Notes: generated by a model not told the origin, from the letters alone. 64,000 nt of DNA from Streptomyces cadmiisoli (GCF_003261055.1 NZ_CP030073.1:8494001-8558000); one strand, 5' to 3'. Shown: positions 24,939-34,992, counted from the stretch's first letter. Made by a program: numbers and translations.

Positions 24939-27824
24939 GTGAATGAGCGACTTTCGCTGCTCACCGCCGTGGAAGAGGGCATCACGAACGCTGAGGTGCT
25001 CCAGCTCGCGCTCGAGCACGCAGTCGCGGAGCTCAGGGGACTGGGTGGCGCCGTGCATGTGTGCGGGCCCATGTCCGCCATGCGCCTGGTGGGTTCAGCC
25101 GGCCTGCCCCCGGCCCTGGTTCGGTCCTGGGACATCATCGATCGCTACAGCCTTGTCGTCCCGGCACGAGTCATCGCCCACGGCGGGGAGCTCTGGGCTC
25201 AGCACGGCACGCGGAGTGCTGATGAGCTCATGGGCGGGAAGCAATTGCTTGGCACCGGCCTGGCGGCTGTGGCGATCCCCTCCGATGAGGATTCATTCGG
25301 GTCGCTCACCATCCTGACGGGCGCCGCCGGCGAGCCCACTCGTGAACAGTGGGACTTCCTGAAAGCTGTCAGTACATGGGTGCGGGAGCGAATGAGTCAA
25401 GCACCTGCTCCCACCGGCCTTTCACTCGGAGAACCGGGACATAAGCGTAAGCGGCCGGCGCTCGGCCCAGTCGAGGTCGGCGCCTGGGAATGGGACCTGC
25501 GAACCGGATCACTGGCCTGGGACGAGGCTGCGATGGCCGTCTACGGTACTGATCCCGCAGATTTCGTACCTCGGGTCGAGAGCTGGATGAGGGTGGTCCA
25601 CACCGATGACCTGGCGTGGACCCTTGCCGCCGTCGAGGAGGCGATTCGTACCCGCGGTGCGTTCGAGGCCGAGTATCGCGTGCGTCGTCCCGACGGTGGG
25701 TACGTGTGGACGCAGTCTCGCGGAATGGTGATGCTCGACGGCACCGGTGAGCCTCACCGCATGATCGGGACAACCTGGGAGAAGAGTCAGTCGCGTTCCG
25801 CCCGTGACGCGCTGAGCCGTGCTCTGCGGCATATGAGTGACGGCTTTCTCGCGGTCGACAAGAGCTGGTGCATCACCTTCGCCAACCTGAGGGCGGAGAC
25901 CATGCTCAGGACGACCGAGGAAGAACTCATCGGCCGAACATTGTGGAGCCTGGCGACCCTGCGACAACTGCCGGAAGTGGAGTCCCGCTGCCGTGCAGCC
26001 TCTCAGTCCGGGCCCACCGGCCTGGACATGTGTGTGCCGAACGCGCAAGCCTGCTACCACCTGCGAGTCGTTCCCATCCCCGACGGCTTCGCCCTGTACT
26101 TCACGGACGTCACCGACGAGCGAAAGGTCGAAGCGCAGCGGATCGCCTCCGAGCGGACCGCGGTTGAGCGGTCGTCAAGGATCGCCGAACTCACCGCGGG
26201 GCTCGCAGCCGCCACTACTTCAGCGGATGTCATCGACGCGGTGGCCCGGCGTGTACTTCCGCCGTTCGGCGCCAGCGGGCTGCTGGTGCAGGTGAGGGAG
26301 GGCGGGCGAGCTCACACCTTGGGTGCCGTCGGCTATCCCTCCGACATCGTCGACAGCATCGAGAGCCGAGCTGCCGGTGATGACCCCGGCTGGGAGGCAT
26401 GGGTGATGAACGAACCCAGGTTCATCTCGTCGCCGGAGGAGTACCTCGCGCGGTTCCCGGGCCTGGCGGACCGGATCATCGTGACGGGCAAGCAAGCCTG
26501 GGCTTTCATGCCTCTGACCGCATCCGGTCAGACATTCGGCGTCTGCACCATCTCCTTCGACGAGCCCAGGCACCTGACCGATGAGGAGCGCACCCTGCTC
26601 GTCACGATCACGGCCCTGGTGGCGCACGCTTTGGAGCGTGCGCGCTTGTACGACGCCGAGCACACCCGATCCCGGGAACTGCAGCGTGCCCTGCTGCCCC
26701 AGACCCTGCCGGACGTGCCCTCGTGCAGGCTGGCGGCCCGCTACCTGCCGACGGCAGAGGGCGTCGACGTGGGTGGTGACTGGTACGACGTGATCCCGCT
26801 CGCTGCTGGACGCGTCGCGTTGGTCATCGGCGATGTGATGGGTCACGGTCTGTCCGAAGCGGTCACCATGGGGCGCCTGCGCACGGCCATCCACACTCTT
26901 GCGGGCCTGGGTCTGGCGCCCGACGAGATCATGAATCATTTGAACGACATCGTCAGCGGACTCGGCGATGACCTCTACGTCACCTGTCTGTTCGCGCTCT
27001 ACGACTCCAGCACCAGCATCTGTACCATCGCCCGCGCCGGTCACCCTCCGCCGGCCGTTGTCCATCCGGACGGCAGCGTCCACTTCCCCGAAGCGGTCCT
27101 GAACCCACCGCTGGGGGCCGCGCAGCCGCCGATCGAGACATTCGATCTGGAGATCCAGGAGGGCAGCGTTCTGGTGCTGTTCACCGACGGACTCGTCGAG
27201 TCGTCGGAGCGCGGCATCGACCAAGGGTTGAGCGAACTGACGGAACTGCTGCAGGGCAGTGACACGGACGACCTGGACCGGCTCTGTGACAGGCTCATCG
27301 CCGAACTGGCTCCCGCGACGCGTCCTACAGCCGACGACATCGCCCTTCTCATCGCCCGCCCGTGCCCTATGCCGGTCGAACGGAAATCCTTGTGGACACT
27401 GCCTCAGGATCCACAAGCCGCGGGAATCGCACGCACGTACATCAGAGAGCAACTGTCCAGCTGGGGATTGGACGCCCTGATCCCCACCACGGAACTGTTG
27501 GCGAGCGAATTGGTCGGAAACGCCATCCGCTATGCGAAGGGCCCCACGCTCCTGCGACTGCTGTACGACACCGAGCTCACCTGCGAAGTCTCCGACGGCA
27601 GCCTGACCACGCCACGCATCCGCCATGCCGCAGAGACGGACGAGGGCGGCCGAGGACTGCAACTCGTCGCCTCGCTTTCCCAGCACTGGGGAGTCCGTTA
27701 CCGGCACAACGGCAAGTCGATCTGGACCGCTCAGCAGGTGACGAGTTGCGCTGATGCCGACGCGTCAGCCGTCTATCAGGCACTCGGCGACTTCGACCTC
27801 GATGCCGTACCACCCATCGGATAG
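24939..27824 (+). CDS. Multi-domain sensor phosphatase: GAF-PAS-PAS-GAF-SpoIIE-HATPase
   Basis: About 961 residues. Approximate order: GAF-like (1-150), PAS (175-285; GAWEWDLRTGSLAWDE), PAS (290-390), GAF (415-575), PP2C/SpoIIE phosphatase (590-805; GVDVGGDWYDV, GDVMGHGLSEA, LFTDGLVESSERG) and an RsbW-like HATPase (825-935; ELLASELVGNAIRYAKG, DEGGRGLQLV). Such proteins control sigma-factor partner switching by dephosphorylating anti-anti-sigma factors and phosphorylating them through the ATPase. No membrane segment is seen, so it is cytosolic. GTG 24939 is preferred over the TTG at 24924. Confidence 0.9.
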   Translation: MNERLSLLTAVEEGITNAEVLQLALEHAVAELRGLGGAVHVCGPMSAMRLVGSAGLPPALVRSWDIIDRYSLVVPARVIAHGGELWAQHGTRSADELMGGKQLLGTGLAAVAIPSDEDSFGSLTILTGAAGEPTREQWDFLKAVSTWVRERMSQAPAPTGLSLGEPGHKRKRPALGPVEVGAWEWDLRTGSLAWDEAAMAVYGTDPADFVPRVESWMRVVHTDDLAWTLAAVEEAIRTRGAFEAEYRVRRPDGGYVWTQSRGMVMLDGTGEPHRMIGTTWEKSQSRSARDALSRALRHMSDGFLAVDKSWCITFANLRAETMLRTTEEELIGRTLWSLATLRQLPEVESRCRAASQSGPTGLDMCVPNAQACYHLRVVPIPDGFALYFTDVTDERKVEAQRIASERTAVERSSRIAELTAGLAAATTSADVIDAVARRVLPPFGASGLLVQVREGGRAHTLGAVGYPSDIVDSIESRAAGDDPGWEAWVMNEPRFISSPEEYLARFPGLADRIIVTGKQAWAFMPLTASGQTFGVCTISFDEPRHLTDEERTLLVTITALVAHALERARLYDAEHTRSRELQRALLPQTLPDVPSCRLAARYLPTAEGVDVGGDWYDVIPLAAGRVALVIGDVMGHGLSEAVTMGRLRTAIHTLAGLGLAPDEIMNHLNDIVSGLGDDLYVTCLFALYDSSTSICTIARAGHPPPAVVHPDGSVHFPEAVLNPPLGAAQPPIETFDLEIQEGSVLVLFTDGLVESSERGIDQGLSELTELLQGSDTDDLDRLCDRLIAELAPATRPTADDIALLIARPCPMPVERKSLWTLPQDPQAAGIARTYIREQLSSWGLDALIPTTELLASELVGNAIRYAKGPTLLRLLYDTELTCEVSDGSLTTPRIRHAAETDEGGRGLQLVASLSQHWGVRYRHNGKSIWTAQQVTSCADADASAVYQALGDFDLDAVPPIG

Positions 27825-28140
27825 ATCGGTCGGGGTGTCTTTCCGGTTTCGGAGGCCATATCGATGGCCATGCGAATGTGTCCGAGCAACGGTGCCGTTC
27901 ATCAGAAATGCGCCGCACCCGCCGTCGCCCACCCACTCGTCACCGGCGCAGCAACGGGGAGCGCACCGTGCCCTTGGCCCATTCCGTGCCTGCTTTATGG
28001 CGTGCAGCCACTTGTGCGATCATGGCTTACCTCTGTTGTCCACGGCGAAGGCTCCGCGGTCAGGCCTCTTCGGTCAGCCCGTGGGCAGTGGTACTGAGCG
28101 CGACGGGACAGTGGCGCCACCCATTGGAGGGAACCGGGCC
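27825..28140. other. Intergenic stretch, no gene seen
   Basis: 316 bases between the phosphatase and the MerR gene; only the MerR ribosome binding site GGAGGGAA at about 28123 is recognisable. Confidence 0.4.
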
Positions 28141-28794
28141 ATGAGGCTGGCGGAACTGAGTGAACGCAGCGGCGTGACGACGGCCACCATCAAGTACTAC
28201 CTGAGGGAAGGCCTGCTCCCGCCCGGCCGCCGGATCACGGCCACGCAGGCGGAGTACGGGGAGGATCATCTGCGCCGGCTGCGGTTCGTCCGGGCGCTGA
28301 TCCAGATCGGCAAAGTCCCGGTGGCCGCCGCGCGGGAGGTACTCGCAGCGGTGGAGGACGAGTCACTCACGCACCACCAGCGTCTCGGCGCCGCCACCTT
28401 CGCCCTGCCGCACGGCCCGGCACCCGACGAGAACGACCCGGCCGTCGCCACCGCCCGCCGTGAGGTGGACAGTCTGATGGCCGAAGTCGGCTGGCGCCGT
28501 GACATCGAGGATTACGGCCCTGCTCCGGCTTACTGGACGCTCGTCACGGCGGTGGCCGCCCTGACCCGCCTCGGATACCCCAGCAGTGCGCGGCATCTGG
28601 AGCCGTACGCGCGGCTCGCCGCCCAACAGGCCGTCCACGACATGGATCTGCTCGAGGCCTACGACACCCCGCTGGAGCAAGCAGGAGCCGCAGTGGCACT
28701 CACGGTGCTCCTCGAGCCCGTACTGCTGAGCCTGCGCCGGCTTGCCGAGGTGGAGGAGTCCCGGCGCCGCGAGGCCGTGAATCATTCGGCGTGA
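28141..28794 (+). CDS. MerR-family regulator (paralogue of the one at 37051)
   Basis: 217-residue MerR regulator. The N-terminal winged helix reads RLAELSERSGVTTATIKYYLREGLLPPGR, followed by a helical effector region with REVLAAVEDESL and LGAATFALPHG. It is closely related over its whole length to the regulator at 37051 (shared IKYYLREGLLPPGR, RALIQIGKVPVA, LGAATFALPHGP, EPVLLSLRRLA). Unlike that copy, it has no obvious operator dyad and no divergent enzyme gene. The effector is unknown. Confidence 0.88.
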   Translation: MRLAELSERSGVTTATIKYYLREGLLPPGRRITATQAEYGEDHLRRLRFVRALIQIGKVPVAAAREVLAAVEDESLTHHQRLGAATFALPHGPAPDENDPAVATARREVDSLMAEVGWRRDIEDYGPAPAYWTLVTAVAALTRLGYPSSARHLEPYARLAAQQAVHDMDLLEAYDTPLEQAGAAVALTVLLEPVLLSLRRLAEVEESRRREAVNHSA

Positions 28795-29333
28795 CGTCGG
28801 ATCACTGAGCAGGGGCCGGTGGCGGCCGGCCGAATACAAGGCCGCGACATGGGCTGCCGGCTTGGTGAAGGCGGTCGTAACGGCACCCGCGGGAAGACCG
28901 GCGTGACGGGTGTCGGTCCGGGGTTCGCGACCCTCGAGGCGGACGAGGCCGTGGTGGAGTGGCCCGCACCGCGCTCCTGTCCGGCCTGTGCCGTGACGGA
29001 TGCTCATACATTGCTGCGTTGACAGCCGCGGCTCTCACTCGGCGTCTCGGTCGGCAGGACCCACGGCAGCGAACGACTGACATCAGGGTCGAGGGTCACC
29101 GGACGACGCACGCCTTTCCGGGCAGGCCGCTGCCCAGCACTCGGGCTTCGCCGCCGCCCGGTGCCGCCACGAGCGGTTCCTTCTCCTCAACGCGTAGCAC
29201 TCGGGCTGCACATGCGGCTACCACGTTGTGCTGATGTGTCCCCCCGACACACCTCAGAGATCTGAGATTAACCATCAGACGTCTTGTGCACAGTCTCAAG
29301 CCTCTGTACGTTCACCGCAACGAACGGAGGCAC
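28795..29333. other. Intergenic stretch with operator-like dyads
   Basis: About 540 bases. Nothing coding is supported; the right end holds dyads near 29253-29284 that probably control the hydantoinase-type operon. Confidence 0.4.
29253..29284 (+). promoter_or_regulatory. Candidate operator region of the hyu-type operon
   Basis: CTCAGA-GA-TCTGAG (29253-29266) and AGACGTCT (29277-29284) are two dyads sharing the AGA/TCT element, 50-80 bases upstream of the XRE-cupin gene. Autoregulation by that protein is the likely role. Confidence 0.45.
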
Positions 29334-29921
29334 ATGGTCAAGTCGTCATCGACACCGGCCGCCGCGAATGAGCCCGAGAGCGACAGCGTGGGATCACGAC
29401 TGCGGCAACGGCGACTCGCGCTCCGCCTGACACTGCGTCAAGTCGCGGAGTCGGCGGGCCTGTCGGAGGGCTTTCTGTCGCAGCTCGAGAGAGGTGTCCA
29501 CTCGGGGAGCATCGCCACCCTGCAGAAGGTCGCCGCCGCACTCGGGCTGGATGTGGGAGACCTCTTCACCCCGTCCGAGAACAAGCCCGCGGTACGCCGG
29601 TTCACCGACCAGCAGGGCTTCGCGTTCGGTGTCTCCGGGCGCAAGCTCCGGCTGACGCCGAAGCAGTTCAACCACCTCGAGGTCTTTCTCGGGGTCTTCG
29701 AGGCAGGCGGCTCGACGGGCGTCGAGGCCTACAGCCACGGCGAGTCCGAGGAACTGCTCCTGGTCGTGTCGGGCGAGGTGGAAGTGACGGTCGGCGAGAC
29801 CGTGCACCGCCTGGCAACACTCGACTCGATCACCTACTTGAGCAGCGAACCGCACCGCGTTCGCGAGGCCGCGAACGACACCGCGACCGTCCTGTGGGCC
29901 ATAGCACCACCCAGCTACTGA
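29334..29921 (+). CDS. XRE-cupin transcriptional regulator
   Basis: 195-residue regulator: HTH_3 at about residues 20-75 (LRQRRLALRLTLRQVAESAG, GFLSQLERG) and a small C-terminal cupin (about 110-190; GVEAYSHGESEELLLVVSGE) that senses a small ligand. ATG 29334 follows GGAGG. It leads an apparent operon with the hydantoinase-type subunits and an MHS permease, so it probably responds to the substrate of that pathway, as PuuR- and related XRE-cupin regulators do. Confidence 0.88.
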   Translation: MVKSSSTPAAANEPESDSVGSRLRQRRLALRLTLRQVAESAGLSEGFLSQLERGVHSGSIATLQKVAAALGLDVGDLFTPSENKPAVRRFTDQQGFAFGVSGRKLRLTPKQFNHLEVFLGVFEAGGSTGVEAYSHGESEELLLVVSGEVEVTVGETVHRLATLDSITYLSSEPHRVREAANDTATVLWAIAPPSY

Positions 29922-29948
29922 ATCTCATGTGACCAGCAAGGAGAACGT

Positions 29949-31955
29949 ATGCGCATCGGCGTCGAATGCGGCGGAACGTTCACTGATCTTGTGGTGCTGG
30001 ACGACGATGGAGTCCTCCGGGCGACCGACAAGGTCTTCTCCACACCGTCCCACCCCGACCAGGCCGTGACGACCGGATTGCGTGCCCTGTCCGCCGAACT
30101 GCGCGACGAGGCCGTGCTGCTGCACGGCTCGACCGTGGCGACGAACGCGCTGATCGAACGCAACGGCGCACGGGTCGGCCTGATCGTCACCCGCGGCTTT
30201 CGCGACGTGCTGGAACTCCAGCGTCAGGACCGCACCAGCATGTACGACCTCACCTACCGCAAACCCGCGCCCCTGGTGCCCCGTGAATGGGTCGCCGAGG
30301 TGACCGAACGGCTCGACCGCACGGGCGCCGTCCTCGAACCCTTGGACGACGACAGTGTGCGTGCCGCGCTCGCCCGACTCGTGACTCAGGGCGTGGACGC
30401 CGTAGCGGTCAGCCTGCTGCACTCGTACGCCGATCCGGCGCACGAGCAGCGGATCGCCGTCCTGGCCGAGGCGGAGTTCCCGGGACTGGTGGTCTCGCTC
30501 TCGAGTTCCTGCGCACGGGAGTTCCGCGAATACGAACGCACCACCACCACGACGATCGACGCCTTCCTGCGGCCGCGCATCCACCAGTACCTGTCGGACC
30601 TGGAGGCGTCGGCCCATGAACTCGGCATCGGGGAACTGCACGTGATGCAGTCCAACGGTGGCATGGTGCCGGCGCGTGCGGCCGCCTCGGCCCCACTGAG
30701 CATGCTGCGTTCCGGACCGGCCGCGGGAGTGGCCGGCGCCATCGCGGTCGCCGAGAACGCCGGTGTCGCCAGCATCGTCACCATGGACATGGGCGGCACC
30801 AGCACCGACGTCGCGGTCGTGCACGACGGCCGGCCCGAACTGACCACCGAGGTGTCCGCCGACGGCCTGCCGGTGCGGGTGCCGATGGTCGACATCACGG
30901 CGGTGGGTGCCGGCGGCGGCAGTCTCGTCGACGTGGACAGCGGTGGCCTGCTCACCGTCGGCCCTCGCTCGGCGGGCGCCGACCCCGGCCCGGTGTGCTA
31001 CGGCAAGGGCGGTACCCGACCCACCGTCACCGACGCCAACGCCGTCCGGGGACTGCTGCGTCCTGAGACGTTCCTCGGCGGACGCCACACCCTGCACACC
31101 GAGGCGGCCCGGGAAGCCCTGCGCCCGCTGGCCGAGCGGCTCGACCGCTCCGTCGAGCAGACCGCCGAGGACGTCTACCAGCTGACCAGCATCGCCATGG
31201 CCGGCGCCATCAGGGTCACGACCACGGAACGTGGCTACGACGTCAAGTCCTACACCCTTGTGGCGTACGGCGGCGCCGGCCCCCTGCACGCGGCGACCGT
31301 CGCCGAGGAGCTCGGGATGAGCCGTGTGATCATCCCGCCGCACGCCGGTCTGGCCTCGGCTTACGGCCTGCTCACCGCGGGCTTCCGCAGGGAGTTCTCC
31401 CAGACTTTCCTGAGCGACGTCTCGGCGCTGCCGGAGGAGGGCCTGCGGCCGGTCATGGCCCAGTTGCGGGCCGTGGCCCGCGATCAGCTCCAGGCCCAGG
31501 GAGTTCCCCTGGAGGACGCGGACTTCTCCTTCTCGGCCGACATGCGGTACGAGGGCCAGGGCTTCGAGATGCACGTCGACCTGCCGCACGGCACCGGGAC
31601 CAGCACCGGGCAGCTGCTGGAGGGTTTCCACGAGGTGCACGCCCGTAGGTACGGGCACGCGGAGAGCTCCCGCGCCGTGCAGGTGGTCACGGTACGGCTG
31701 GCTGTGACCCGCCCGCGCCCGCCACTGGTGCTGCCGCGGGTGGACATCGATACGGAGCTTCCGGTCCACACCTCGCCCATCACCGAGAAGGGCACCGTCG
31801 TCGAAGCCGTGTTCCGCTCACGCCGAGGTCTCGCCGTCGGTGCCAAGCAGCGGGGACCCGCGGTCATCGAGGACGGGACGTCCACGACGTTCGTGCCGAC
31901 CGGCTGGTTCGCACACGTCGACGAGCACACGAACCTCCTCCTGGAACGGAGCTGA
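29949..31955 (+). CDS. Hydantoinase/oxoprolinase family, subunit A
   Basis: 668-residue HyuA-type subunit. An actin-like ATPase fold is shown by IGVECGGTFTDLVVLD at the N-terminus, the LLHGSTVATNALIER segment, QSNGGMVPA, and MDMGGTSTDVAVV. With subunit B it is expected to open a lactam, hydantoin or similar amide ring, or to carboxylate a ketone, at the cost of ATP; family members include N-methylhydantoinase, 5-oxoprolinase, caprolactamase and acetone carboxylase. AAGGAG precedes the ATG. Its stop is one base from the start of subunit B. Confidence 0.9.
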   Translation: MRIGVECGGTFTDLVVLDDDGVLRATDKVFSTPSHPDQAVTTGLRALSAELRDEAVLLHGSTVATNALIERNGARVGLIVTRGFRDVLELQRQDRTSMYDLTYRKPAPLVPREWVAEVTERLDRTGAVLEPLDDDSVRAALARLVTQGVDAVAVSLLHSYADPAHEQRIAVLAEAEFPGLVVSLSSSCAREFREYERTTTTTIDAFLRPRIHQYLSDLEASAHELGIGELHVMQSNGGMVPARAAASAPLSMLRSGPAAGVAGAIAVAENAGVASIVTMDMGGTSTDVAVVHDGRPELTTEVSADGLPVRVPMVDITAVGAGGGSLVDVDSGGLLTVGPRSAGADPGPVCYGKGGTRPTVTDANAVRGLLRPETFLGGRHTLHTEAAREALRPLAERLDRSVEQTAEDVYQLTSIAMAGAIRVTTTERGYDVKSYTLVAYGGAGPLHAATVAEELGMSRVIIPPHAGLASAYGLLTAGFRREFSQTFLSDVSALPEEGLRPVMAQLRAVARDQLQAQGVPLEDADFSFSADMRYEGQGFEMHVDLPHGTGTSTGQLLEGFHEVHARRYGHAESSRAVQVVTVRLAVTRPRPPLVLPRVDIDTELPVHTSPITEKGTVVEAVFRSRRGLAVGAKQRGPAVIEDGTSTTFVPTGWFAHVDEHTNLLLERS

Positions 31956-31956
31956 C

Positions 31957-33564
31957 ATGGATCTCGCCCCCAGCCAGCTGAGTGTCATCAAGACCGGGCT
32001 GGACGCCATCGGCCGCGAGATGGCGGTCAATCTCCGCCGCTCCGCCATATCCTCCATCGTGCGCGAGGCACGCGACTTCTCCGTGGCCCTCACCGACGCC
32101 CGGGGTGAGGTCGTGGCCCAGGCCGAGTGCATCCCCATCATGACCGCGGGCATCGCCCTGGCGCTGCGCGGCATCGCCCAGCACGTCGACCTGTCGGAGC
32201 TGACCGAGGACGACGCGCTGCTGATGAACGACCCGTACCACGGCGGCCAGCACCTGCAGGACATCTACCTGCTGACGCCCATCTTCGTCGACGGTGAGCT
32301 GATCGCCTTCGGCGCCTCCACCGCCCATCACGTCGACATCGGCGGCTCGCACGCAGGGCTCTCCGCGCATGCCACCGAGCTGTACCAGGAGGGTCTGCGG
32401 CTGCCGCTGTCACGGTTCTCGGTGTCACGGGACTTCAACGACCCGCGAGGTTTCGTCCGCCAGATCATCGCGGCGAACGTGCGGGTACCCGACGCGGTCA
32501 TCGGTGACCTCCAGGCCCAGTTCGCCGCGAGCGACACCGCCGCGCGGCGTCTGACGGAGCTGGTCCGCCGCCAAGGACGCGACGAGGTGCTCCAGGCGAT
32601 GTCGGATGTGAAGGACTACGCGGAGAAGCGGGTCCGGGCCGCCATCGAACTGATCCCCGACGGCGTGTACCGCGCGGTGGAGACCTTCGACGCCACGCCC
32701 TGGGACGCCGGCACGGCTGAGGTCGTCGCCCAGGTGACCGTCTCCGGCTCGGAGATCGCCGTCGACTTCGACGGCAGTTCGGCACAGATCCTCGGCAACG
32801 TCAACTGCCCCTTCGCCTCGACGGTGTCAGCCGTCCAGTCGGCGGTGCGCTGCATGCTCGAATCGCCCGACATCGGTTTCAACGAGGGCTGCAACAGGCC
32901 GATCTCCGTGTCCGCCCCGTACGGCTCCGTGCTGAACCCTCGGCCGCCGGCCGCCGTGCGCGCGCGGCTGACCCCGGCGTCGCGGGTGTTCAACGCGGTG
33001 GTCCGTGCGCTCGGTCAGGCGGTGCCGCACCGCGCCGTGGCAACGGGATTCGACACGACTACCGCCATCGCCGTCAGCAAGCGCGGGTTCGACAAGTACC
33101 AGGTGTCGTTGGAGATCCTGGGCGGCGGCTGGGGCGCGTGCGCCGAGCACGACGGACCGGACGCCCTCGACAACCCGATCTCCAACTGCGCCAACGCCCC
33201 GGTGGAAGCTCTGGAGACGGACTACGACCACTTCCGGATCGAGGAGTACGCGCTCGCCGAGGACTCCGGGGGCGCCGGCACCACTTCCGGCGGAAGAGGC
33301 ATCGTCCGCACCTACGTCGCCACGGTCGACGACGTCTCGGTAGCGGGGTACGCCGACCGGCACACGGCCGGGCCCGCGGGCATCAAGGGCGGCGCCGACG
33401 GTGGCACCGGCAGCTTCACGATCCGGCGGGCGGACGGCACCGTCGAGGAACTGGACTGCATCTACCAGGAGGTTCTGAACCGCGGGGACAGGATCACGAT
33501 CCGCACCGGCGGCGGTGGCGGCTACGGAACGGCGCAGAGACACAACCGGCCCGGCGAGAGGTGA
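31957..33564 (+). CDS. Hydantoinase/oxoprolinase family, subunit B
   Basis: 535-residue HyuB-type subunit. Diagnostic parts are ISSIVREARDFSVAL, LLMNDPYHGGQHLQDIYL, STAHHVDIGG (metal-like His cluster) and the glycine-rich C-terminus SGGAGTTSGGRG and RTGGGGGYG. ATG 31957 lies one base after the subunit A stop; a longer upstream frame would overlap subunit A. The two subunits are expected to form one enzyme. Specific substrate cannot be assigned. Confidence 0.9.
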   Translation: MDLAPSQLSVIKTGLDAIGREMAVNLRRSAISSIVREARDFSVALTDARGEVVAQAECIPIMTAGIALALRGIAQHVDLSELTEDDALLMNDPYHGGQHLQDIYLLTPIFVDGELIAFGASTAHHVDIGGSHAGLSAHATELYQEGLRLPLSRFSVSRDFNDPRGFVRQIIAANVRVPDAVIGDLQAQFAASDTAARRLTELVRRQGRDEVLQAMSDVKDYAEKRVRAAIELIPDGVYRAVETFDATPWDAGTAEVVAQVTVSGSEIAVDFDGSSAQILGNVNCPFASTVSAVQSAVRCMLESPDIGFNEGCNRPISVSAPYGSVLNPRPPAAVRARLTPASRVFNAVVRALGQAVPHRAVATGFDTTTAIAVSKRGFDKYQVSLEILGGGWGACAEHDGPDALDNPISNCANAPVEALETDYDHFRIEEYALAEDSGGAGTTSGGRGIVRTYVATVDDVSVAGYADRHTAGPAGIKGGADGGTGSFTIRRADGTVEELDCIYQEVLNRGDRITIRTGGGGGYGTAQRHNRPGER

Positions 33565-33567
33565 CTC

Positions 33568-34881
33568 ATGAGCACCACAGGAACATCTGCCACGCCCGCT
33601 TCTCCTGCGGCGGCGTCGTTCATCGGAACCGCGATCGAGTGGTACGACTACTTCATCTACGGCATCGCCACAGCGCTGGTCTTCAACGATGTCTTCTTCC
33701 CCTCGAGTGATCCGCTGGTCGGCAGCCTGCTGGCCTTCATGACACTGGCGGTCGGCTTCTTCGTCCGCCCCGTGGGCGCCGTCCTCTTCGGGCACTTCGG
33801 CGACCGGTTCGGCCGCAAGAGCACCCTGGTCGTGACGCTTCTGCTGATGGGAGGCGCGACCTTCCTCATCGGCCTGCTCCCCACCTACGCCACCATCGGT
33901 GTCGCCGCACCGATCTTGCTGATCGTTCTGCGCCTGATACAGGGGCTCGCGGTGGGCGGGGAATGGGCGGGTGCCGTACTGATCGCCACCGAGAACGCTC
34001 CCGAGCGGAAGAAGACGCTCTACGGCTCCTTCGCTCAGTTCGGCAGTCCTGGAGGCCTGCTCGTCGCGACCCTCGTCTTCACGGCGCTCAGCAGAACCGT
34101 GGACACCGAACAGCTTCACAGCTGGGCGTGGCGGATTCCGTTCCTGGCTTCCGCGCTTCTCGTTCCGCTGGGCCTCTTCATCCGGGTGCGGCTGGCCGAG
34201 ACGGCGGAGTACACGAAGACGGCCGAACGCCAGGACCAGGCCCGTGTTCCCTTCCTGCGCGTGCTGCGCGAGGAGTTCCGCCAGGTCGTGATCGGCACGT
34301 TCGCCTTCTCCGGCGTCTTCCTCACCTACTACCTGTTCACCTCGTTCGTCCTGACCTACGCCACCGAGACGCTCGACATGCCGGCCTCGATCGCGCTCCC
34401 CTCGAACATCATCGCGGCAGTCGTCGAAGGAGTCTTCATCTACGTGGGTGTGCTGGCGGCGCGGCGCATCACCGCACGCCGGGTGGCCGTGTGGTCGGCA
34501 TACGCCCTGCTCGTGTGGTCGGGTCCCGCCTTCGCCCTGATGCACACCCGGCAGCCCGCACTGCTCTACGTCGCCGTCGGCGGCGCGATGGTGTTCGTCG
34601 GCACCGCCTACGGTGTGCTCGCCGGTGAGGTGGCGGAACTGTTCTCCAAGGAGGTCCGCTACACCGGCAGCAGCCTCTGCTACCACCTGGCCGCCGCGGT
34701 CGGCGGTGGCTTCGGGCCCGTGATCGCGACCTACCTGCTGTCGATCAACGGCTCCTCCTGGCCCGTGGCGGTGTTCACCGCCGTGGTGTCGCTGCTCACG
34801 GCGCTGGCGTGTGTGGCCCTGCCCAGGCGTGAATCGGTGCAGCCGGCACCCGACGACAGGACCGCCAAGCTGGCTGTGTGA
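33568..34881 (+). CDS. MHS-family MFS metabolite:H+ symporter
   Basis: 437-residue 12-TM permease. FIGTAIEWYDYFIYGIATALVF at the N-terminus is the signature of the metabolite:H+ symporter (MHS) group, and GHFGDRFGRKSTLV is motif A. RLIQGLAVGGEWAGA is also characteristic. It starts three bases after subunit B, so it is in the operon, and probably imports the compound hydrolysed by HyuAB. Confidence 0.9.
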   Translation: MSTTGTSATPASPAAASFIGTAIEWYDYFIYGIATALVFNDVFFPSSDPLVGSLLAFMTLAVGFFVRPVGAVLFGHFGDRFGRKSTLVVTLLLMGGATFLIGLLPTYATIGVAAPILLIVLRLIQGLAVGGEWAGAVLIATENAPERKKTLYGSFAQFGSPGGLLVATLVFTALSRTVDTEQLHSWAWRIPFLASALLVPLGLFIRVRLAETAEYTKTAERQDQARVPFLRVLREEFRQVVIGTFAFSGVFLTYYLFTSFVLTYATETLDMPASIALPSNIIAAVVEGVFIYVGVLAARRITARRVAVWSAYALLVWSGPAFALMHTRQPALLYVAVGGAMVFVGTAYGVLAGEVAELFSKEVRYTGSSLCYHLAAAVGGGFGPVIATYLLSINGSSWPVAVFTAVVSLLTALACVALPRRESVQPAPDDRTAKLAV

Positions 34882-34951
34882 CACCTTCCGCGACCATTCT
34901 GCCTCCGTCCCGAGCAGGGGCCGGCGCGGCAGATGAACGGAACCGACGCAG

Positions 34952-34992
34952 GTGGCCTTCCGCCCGGCTCCCCGGCCGAGGCGGAAGGCCAC
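34952..34992 (+). terminator. Terminator after the hyu-MHS operon
   Basis: A perfect 13-bp stem, GTGGCCTTCCGCC with its complement (34980-34992), and a 15-base loop, between convergent genes. Confidence 0.8.

Noticed and set aside
29925..31769. Long minus-strand frame opposite HyuA
   Set aside because: No domain; the plus strand has clear HyuA motifs and operon spacing.
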